In this document: piece after piece, positions 6,499-9,287 of the stretch
Position numbering within the stretch: position 1 is the first letter of the stretch
Layout of the letters: the number at the start of each line of letters is the position of its first letter
Origin: Myxococcales bacterium
GTDB taxonomy: Bacteria > Myxococcota > Polyangia > Fen-1088
NCBI GenBank assembly: GCA_003157315.1
Contig: PMJE01000443.1
Location: 1 to 9,287 of the forward strand
Length of the DNA: 9,287 bases
Direction: 5' to 3'
Translations under genes and position numbers: made by a program
The notes under the pieces: model-generated
The model's database searches: none
Seen by the model: only the letters and a program-made list of their open reading frames with translations
What the model was told of the DNA's origin: nothing

Positions 6499-6782
6499 TC
6501 CGTGCCTGGGCCGCGGCCCCGATCGCGGCGGTTCCGGGACGTGGCCCCGGGGCGCCTGCGGTCGCGGAAATTGAAGGGTCGCCCACTCGGTCCGTTCGCG
6601 TCATGTGACAGGGGGGCAGGCTTCCTGCCGTTCGATTTCCAACAGTTCTGGTGAAGGCTAGGCGGATAGGAGTTCGCGTGTTGGCGAGCGTTCAGACTAC
6701 CAATAGCACAGATTCTGCTCGACGCCGTGGCGGCAACGCAAGAAGAGTTGCGCTATGTGACTCTCAGCGGCAATGTTGCCTC
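6499..6782. other. Gene-poor stretch between the propeller lipoprotein and the dehydrogenase fragment
   Basis: No credible gene is seen on either strand. Two perfect GC palindromes occur, GGGCCGCGGCCC (6508-6519) just upstream of the lipoprotein start and GCCCCGGGGC (6544-6553). They could be operators but are also expected by chance in such GC-rich DNA. A plus-strand frame from a GTG at 6651 leads into the dehydrogenase fragment, but its first 44 codons have no resemblance to that family. Confidence 0.4.
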
Positions 6783-7025
6783 GGCCACCCGGAGGTGAAG
6801 CCCGGCATCCTGGAAGTGGGCATCTTGCTCAAGACGCGCTTTGCTCTCGATCAATACATCAATCTGCGGCCGGTGAAGCTGTATCCCAACGTGGAAACCC
6901 CGCTCAAGGACAAGGGACCGGAGCACATCGACTTCGTGGTGGTGCGCGAGAGCACCGGCGGTATTTACACCGGCGTCGGCGGCGTCACGCAAAAGGGAAC
7001 GCCGCTGGAAGTGGCCACTCGCGCG
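6783..7025 (+). pseudogene. Internal fragment of an isopropylmalate/isocitrate-type dehydrogenase
   Basis: The 6783-7025 stretch reads GHPEVKPGILEVGILLKTRF, then LDQYINLRPVKLYPNVETPL, DKGPEHIDFVVVRESTGGIY and TGVGG...KGTPLEVATRAA. This is the central region of the LeuB/tartrate dehydrogenase type of beta-decarboxylating dehydrogenases, which oxidise 3-isopropylmalate or related acids with NAD. The N-terminal NAD-binding segment and the whole C-terminal half, with the catalytic Lys and Asp residues, are absent. In the usual R-E-N-T-E-G motif the Glu is Gly here (RESTGG), a further sign of decay. The frame stays open from 6651 to 7070, but the flanks are unrelated. The right junction falls at about 7025-7040, against a minus-strand gene remnant. 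Confidence 0.8.
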
Positions 7026-7039
7026 GCACGCACCTGCGG

Positions 7040-7203
7040 TGACCGGCTTGCCGATAAGCCTCCTCGGTGAAGGCAACGGCACGCAAGACCCACTCGTACT
7101 GTCTGATCACCTCATAATCGTCGGCCTGCGAGAGTGGATTCAGCTTACCGTCCGGGAAGAGGAGATCCCCAAGTCCCTCGAGTTCACGGCGGAAGGTCCG
7201 CAT
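7040..7203 (-). pseudogene. Start of an unknown minus-strand gene, truncated by the dehydrogenase fragment
   Basis: From an ATG at 7203 the minus strand reads MRTFRRELEGLGDLLFPDGK, then LNPLSQADDYEVIRQYEWVL and RAVAFTEEAYRQAG, a charged, helix-prone segment I do not recognise. After about residue 54 it enters the antisense of the dehydrogenase fragment and stops at 6985, so the natural C-terminus is lost. Its ATG lies within the last codons of the Cys-rich lipoprotein (an 20-base overlap), suggesting translational coupling. No own ribosome binding site is visible. Confidence 0.4.
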
Positions 7204-7519
7204 TGACCAGAGTGATCACGCAGTTCGAAAAGCCAGGGCAGTCTGAAATTGTCAGGCATTGCTCTATGGCTTGTGCCGCGACGGCTGTGGCCTGGTCCGC
7301 GGCGGAAATATCGCCGCCGTTCAGCTGAACAAACTGGCTCAGTTGCTGACGACCGTTGGCTATGCATTGTGAGACGGTCGAGACATTCCTCAGGGAAAGC
7401 GCGCCACAACTTTGCAGCTTGCTGCAGAGATCTGCGAGCAGGTACTTGTCGTTGCCGCAGGCGGTCATACAAGCGGCGAGTAGCCCGATAGCTGCCGCGG
7501 TCCACCAAGTTCCTTTCAT
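7184..7519 (-). CDS. Small Cys-rich lipoprotein of unknown function
   Basis: A complete 111-residue protein with a signal sequence MKGTWWTAAAIGLLAACMTAC, whose LAAC lipobox marks Cys17 as the likely lipidated residue (Cys21 is a second candidate). The mature part contains six more Cys at 32, 38, 52, 88, 94 and 100, spaced as three pairs likely to form disulfides, in DLCSKLQSCGAL, VSQCIANG and EQCLTISDCPGFSNC. This style of small six-Cys lipoprotein is common in myxobacterial-type genomes, without known function. The start is certain: a perfect AGGAGG (7528-7533) stands 8 bases before the ATG. Predicted to be anchored in the outer or inner membrane facing the periplasm. Confidence 0.82.
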   Translation of the reverse strand: MKGTWWTAAAIGLLAACMTACGNDKYLLADLCSKLQSCGALSLRNVSTVSQCIANGRQQLSQFVQLNGGDISAADQATAVAAQAIEQCLTISDCPGFSNCVITLVNADLPP

Positions 7520-7527
7520 CGTGGATT

Positions 7528-7533
7528 CCTCCT
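7528..7533 (-). promoter_or_regulatory. Shine-Dalgarno AGGAGG of the Cys-rich lipoprotein gene
   Basis: A perfect AGGAGG on the minus strand, 8 bases before the ATG at 7519, fixes the start of the lipoprotein. No clear promoter hexamers are seen in the next 100 bases upstream. Confidence 0.8.
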
Positions 7534-7572
7534 ACTACTTGGGCGGCAGAAAGCACAAGCGGTGAGGTTGGG

Positions 7573-7668
7573 CTGAAGAGCGTCGCCAGTGACCGCGAAG
7601 CTGCCCGCAGCGCCACCAAGAAGGCGACGGCCGCCTACAATTTTGGTCGCTACGACGAGGCTGCCGGC
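7573..7668 (+). pseudogene. Scrap resembling one TPR unit
   Basis: The plus strand reads SATKKATAAYNFGRYDEAAG, which matches the A-x-x-x-Y-x-x-G-R-Y-x-E-A-A core of a tetratricopeptide repeat helix pair. It has no start, no further repeat, and is cut at about 7668 just before the GATAGCGCCCC repeat. Best read as a leftover of a TPR protein gene interrupted by an insertion; chance resemblance over so short a length is possible. Confidence 0.35.
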
Positions 7669-7673
7669 GCATC

Positions 7674-7731
7674 GATAGCGCCCCACCCAGGTTGCCTTGC
7701 GGATAGCGCCCCGAGAAAAAGGTCAACCTGG
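7674..7731. repeat. Paired GATAGCGCCCC repeats with an internal inverted repeat, possible transposon end
   Basis: Two perfect direct copies of GATAGCGCCCC lie at 7674-7684 and 7702-7712, with starts 28 bases apart. Each is followed within 3 to 12 bases by one arm of a perfect 8-base inverted repeat, CCAGGTTG (7687-7694) and CAACCTGG (7724-7731). Multiple short terminal repeats of this kind are typical of IS21-family and some other transposon ends, where they bind transposase. No transposase gene is next to them, so this would be a solitary end. Confidence 0.5.
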
Positions 7732-7843
7732 TGAGGTCTTTGGTATGTGTCGGGAAAAACAGATGGGCAGAGGTTAGCGTGCGCTGGCCTCAAGCTGTGG
7801 GACGAGGACCGGCAGCAACTGGTGGGATATCCGAATTAGCCTT

Positions 7844-8881
7844 TCAGGCTTGGATCCGCAGGTAACGTTCTACTGAAGCGGCGGCAGTGGAGCCCTCGGC
7901 CGCGGCTGTGGCGATCATCTTGACCTTGCCTGGATAGGCCACGAAGTCGCCAGCCGCAAACACGCCCGCAACAGCGGTACGCATGGAGGAGTCCACTGGC
8001 AGATGGCTTCCCTGCAGGCTCAGATTCAGATCCCATTGGGCCAGTTCGCCCAGATCCGGCACCTGACCGATGCCGACCAGCAGCAGATCCGCGGGGATCT
8101 CGTAGACCTCCTGCCCGTGCACCGCCACCAGCACATGGTCCAGTACGCCATTTCCGCCCAACCCGACCACCTCTGCCTCAGTCATCACTTGCACGCCCGA
8201 CGCGTCCAATCGCTCCAATGAATGCGGGTAGGCGCGCAGACCTACGTGGCGGTGCACGAGCGTCACTTCCGGCACGAAAGCCTTCAGAGCGATCGCCATG
8301 TCCACGGCCGTGTCACCGCCGCCCACCACCACAGCGTGGCGGGCCACAATGCTATCGCGTGGAGGAAGGCTATACATCAGACCGTGGCCGGCGAAGCGAG
8401 CCTCGTCTTTGAGCCCCAGCTTGCGCGGCCGGAAACGGCCCAGGCCTAGCGCCAGCAGCACTGCGCGCGCTTTCACCCGCCGTCCCGATGACCGCAGTGC
8501 GAAGCCCATGTCGCGCGCGAATGCGACAGACTCCACTGGCTCGTGTTCGCGCAGCTCGGCGCCGAAGTGCGCCGCCTGTTCTGCCAGCCGGCGCGCCAAT
8601 TCCCCGGAGGCCACGTCCAGGTGGGCCGGAAAATTGGTGACCGGCTTGCTCGGATACAGACTGACAAGCTGGCCGCCAAAGGCCTGGGCCTCGAATGTGA
8701 TGCTGCTCAGTCCGCGCATGCGACAGTGTGCGGCCGCCACTAGCCCAGCCGGTCCGCCACCAACAATGGCCACGTCGTAGGACGGGATCTCTTGCGCCGC
8801 CAGGGCCTCGGGGGCGTCCAGCGCGACACGAGCATCAATCTCGTCCAGCACGACCAACGGGTCTGTGTTGTCATTCTGCAT
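7844..8881 (-). CDS. FAD/NADPH oxidoreductase, thioredoxin reductase-like ferredoxin-NADP reductase
   Basis: A 345-residue flavoprotein with the two-domain layout of low-molecular-weight thioredoxin reductases. The FAD site is YDVAIVGGGPAG (35-46), followed by FEAQAFGGQLVSLYPSKPV (63-81). The NADPH site is AVVVGGGDTAVDMAIAL (from 183), and a C-terminal FAAGDFVAYPGKVKMIATAAAEG contacts FAD. The redox-active C-x-x-C of thioredoxin reductase is absent where it should follow the NADPH glycine loop (GGGDTAVDM instead). With LGLGRFRPRKL and the GDxxAYPGK signature this fits the YumC-type ferredoxin/flavodoxin-NADP reductases, moving electrons between NADPH and a ferredoxin. An N-terminal extension of about 30 acidic residues precedes the FAD loop, longer than usual. 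Start ATG at 8881, with a weak GGGTGACGGG stretch upstream. No ferredoxin gene is in the window. Intact. Confidence 0.88.
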   Translation of the reverse strand: MQNDNTDPLVVLDEIDARVALDAPEALAAQEIPSYDVAIVGGGPAGLVAAAHCRMRGLSSITFEAQAFGGQLVSLYPSKPVTNFPAHLDVASGELARRLAEQAAHFGAELREHEPVESVAFARDMGFALRSSGRRVKARAVLLALGLGRFRPRKLGLKDEARFAGHGLMYSLPPRDSIVARHAVVVGGGDTAVDMAIALKAFVPEVTLVHRHVGLRAYPHSLERLDASGVQVMTEAEVVGLGGNGVLDHVLVAVHGQEVYEIPADLLLVGIGQVPDLGELAQWDLNLSLQGSHLPVDSSMRTAVAGVFAAGDFVAYPGKVKMIATAAAEGSTAAASVERYLRIQA

Positions 8882-9129
8882 TTCCCGTCACCCCCCACGA
8901 TCAAGTGTGGGCCGCGTGCGAGAAGCGGCAAGGCCTTACAGCATTGTCCAGCTGTCCTGTCCGCAAACACAGCGGGGTTGCGGCTGGCCAAGACGCCTGC
9001 TGGGAAAGAATTGCGCGAAAACGCTGCCGTCGGTTTGTCCAAGGTGAGGATGCGGAGTGACGAAAGCGGAAACCCGGCTTGAGCCTGCCGTTGACACCAT
9101 CCTGCGGCTCACTTGCAGCCGATCAGGCG

Positions 9130-9285
9130 TCATGGCACCTCGTTGAGAATCTCTCCCAGTTTCTCCAGTGTCGCCAGCGGCCAGCGAGGGTCCCACTTTC
9201 ACCAGTATCACCGGGGACCAGGGACCCACCCGGTGATTTCAGGACATGACTTCGCCCAGCGCTCAATGGCGCGCGCTTGAAAGCG
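9130..9285 (-). pseudogene. Possible C-terminal gene remnant with in-frame stops
   Basis: One minus-strand frame entering from the right edge reads FQARAIERWAKSCPEITGWV, PGPR, stop, YW, stop, KWDPRWPLATLEKLGEILNE, VP, stop at 9130. The pieces on both sides of the two stops look protein-like and share one frame, which suggests a decayed gene tail rather than noise. The family is not recognised. Confidence 0.22.
9207..9237. repeat. Inverted repeat ATCACCGGG / CCCGGTGAT
   Basis: A perfect 9-base inverted repeat (9207-9215 and 9229-9237) with a 13-base loop. No T-tract follows. It lies inside the proposed gene remnant at the position of its in-frame stops, so it could be the end of a small insertion or a hairpin formed by chance. 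Confidence 0.35.
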
Positions 9286-9287
9286 CA

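Larger units (their letters stand above)
8882..9287. other. Right-hand stretch without an intact gene
   Basis: No complete credible gene is seen on either strand over these 406 bases. It contains a possible minus-strand gene remnant (9130-9285) and a 9-base inverted repeat (9207-9237), listed separately. Bases 8882 to about 8900 hold the weak ribosome binding site of the flavoprotein gene; any promoter for that gene should lie here, but no clear hexamers are seen. Confidence 0.5.

Noticed and set aside
6508..6553. GC palindromes as operator sites
   Set aside because: Twelve- and ten-base GC-only palindromes are expected by chance in DNA this GC-rich and there is no regulator nearby.
7742..7840. 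Short plus-strand frame ending LKLWDEDRQQLVGYPN
   Set aside because: About 30 codons without a ribosome binding site or recognisable family; too weak to list as a gene.
8298..8780. 160-codon plus-strand frame opposite the flavoprotein gene
   Set aside because: Ser/Arg/Ala/Pro-rich antisense shadow of an intact conserved gene.

Overview
This is a GC-rich bacterial window. Its small Cys-rich lipoprotein with a perfect AGGAGG ribosome binding site, its lipoprotein with a WD40/TolB-like propeller and its high GC at third codon positions fit a Myxococcota or other deltaproteobacterial-type genome. That placement is an inference from style, not from a marker gene. No rRNA, tRNA or CRISPR array was seen.

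Left part (1-3225): ordinary, intact genes. On the minus strand, reading right to left, are an NADP-binding F420-oxidoreductase-like protein (1372-2019), a tightly coupled exported alpha/beta hydrolase (606-1367), and the start of a type I restriction-modification methyltransferase hsdM that runs off the left edge. Divergent from these, on the plus strand, is a complete aldo/keto reductase (2179-3225).

Middle part (3226-5436): a patchwork of broken mobile DNA. It holds the C-terminal half of a small HTH-like protein of a type I associate with serine recombinases (minus), a frameshifted N-terminal piece of an IS91-family transposase (plus), and a three-gene plus-strand run: a DUF5372-like protein, a 56-residue basic protein, and a serine recombinase cut off after about 87 residues. 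The recombinase breaks into a minus-strand gene for a four-helix membrane protein, also damaged at one or both ends. A 28-codon C-terminal scrap of a plus-strand protein follows.

Right part (5437-9287): two intact minus-strand lipoprotein genes, a propeller lipoprotein (5437-6477) and a small Cys-rich one (7184-7519), and an intact FAD/NADPH ferredoxin-NADP reductase-like enzyme (7844-8881). Between them lie more scraps: an internal piece of an isopropylmalate/isocitrate-type dehydrogenase whose expected active-site Glu is Gly, the start of an unknown minus-strand gene that runs into it, a TPR-like scrap, and a pair of GATAGCGCCCC repeats that look like a stranded transposon end. The last 400 bases hold no intact gene.

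Taken together, the window looks like an accessory junction region where several unrelated elements inserted and decayed. The most informative features are the recombination scars. I see no complete new defence or biosynthetic system.
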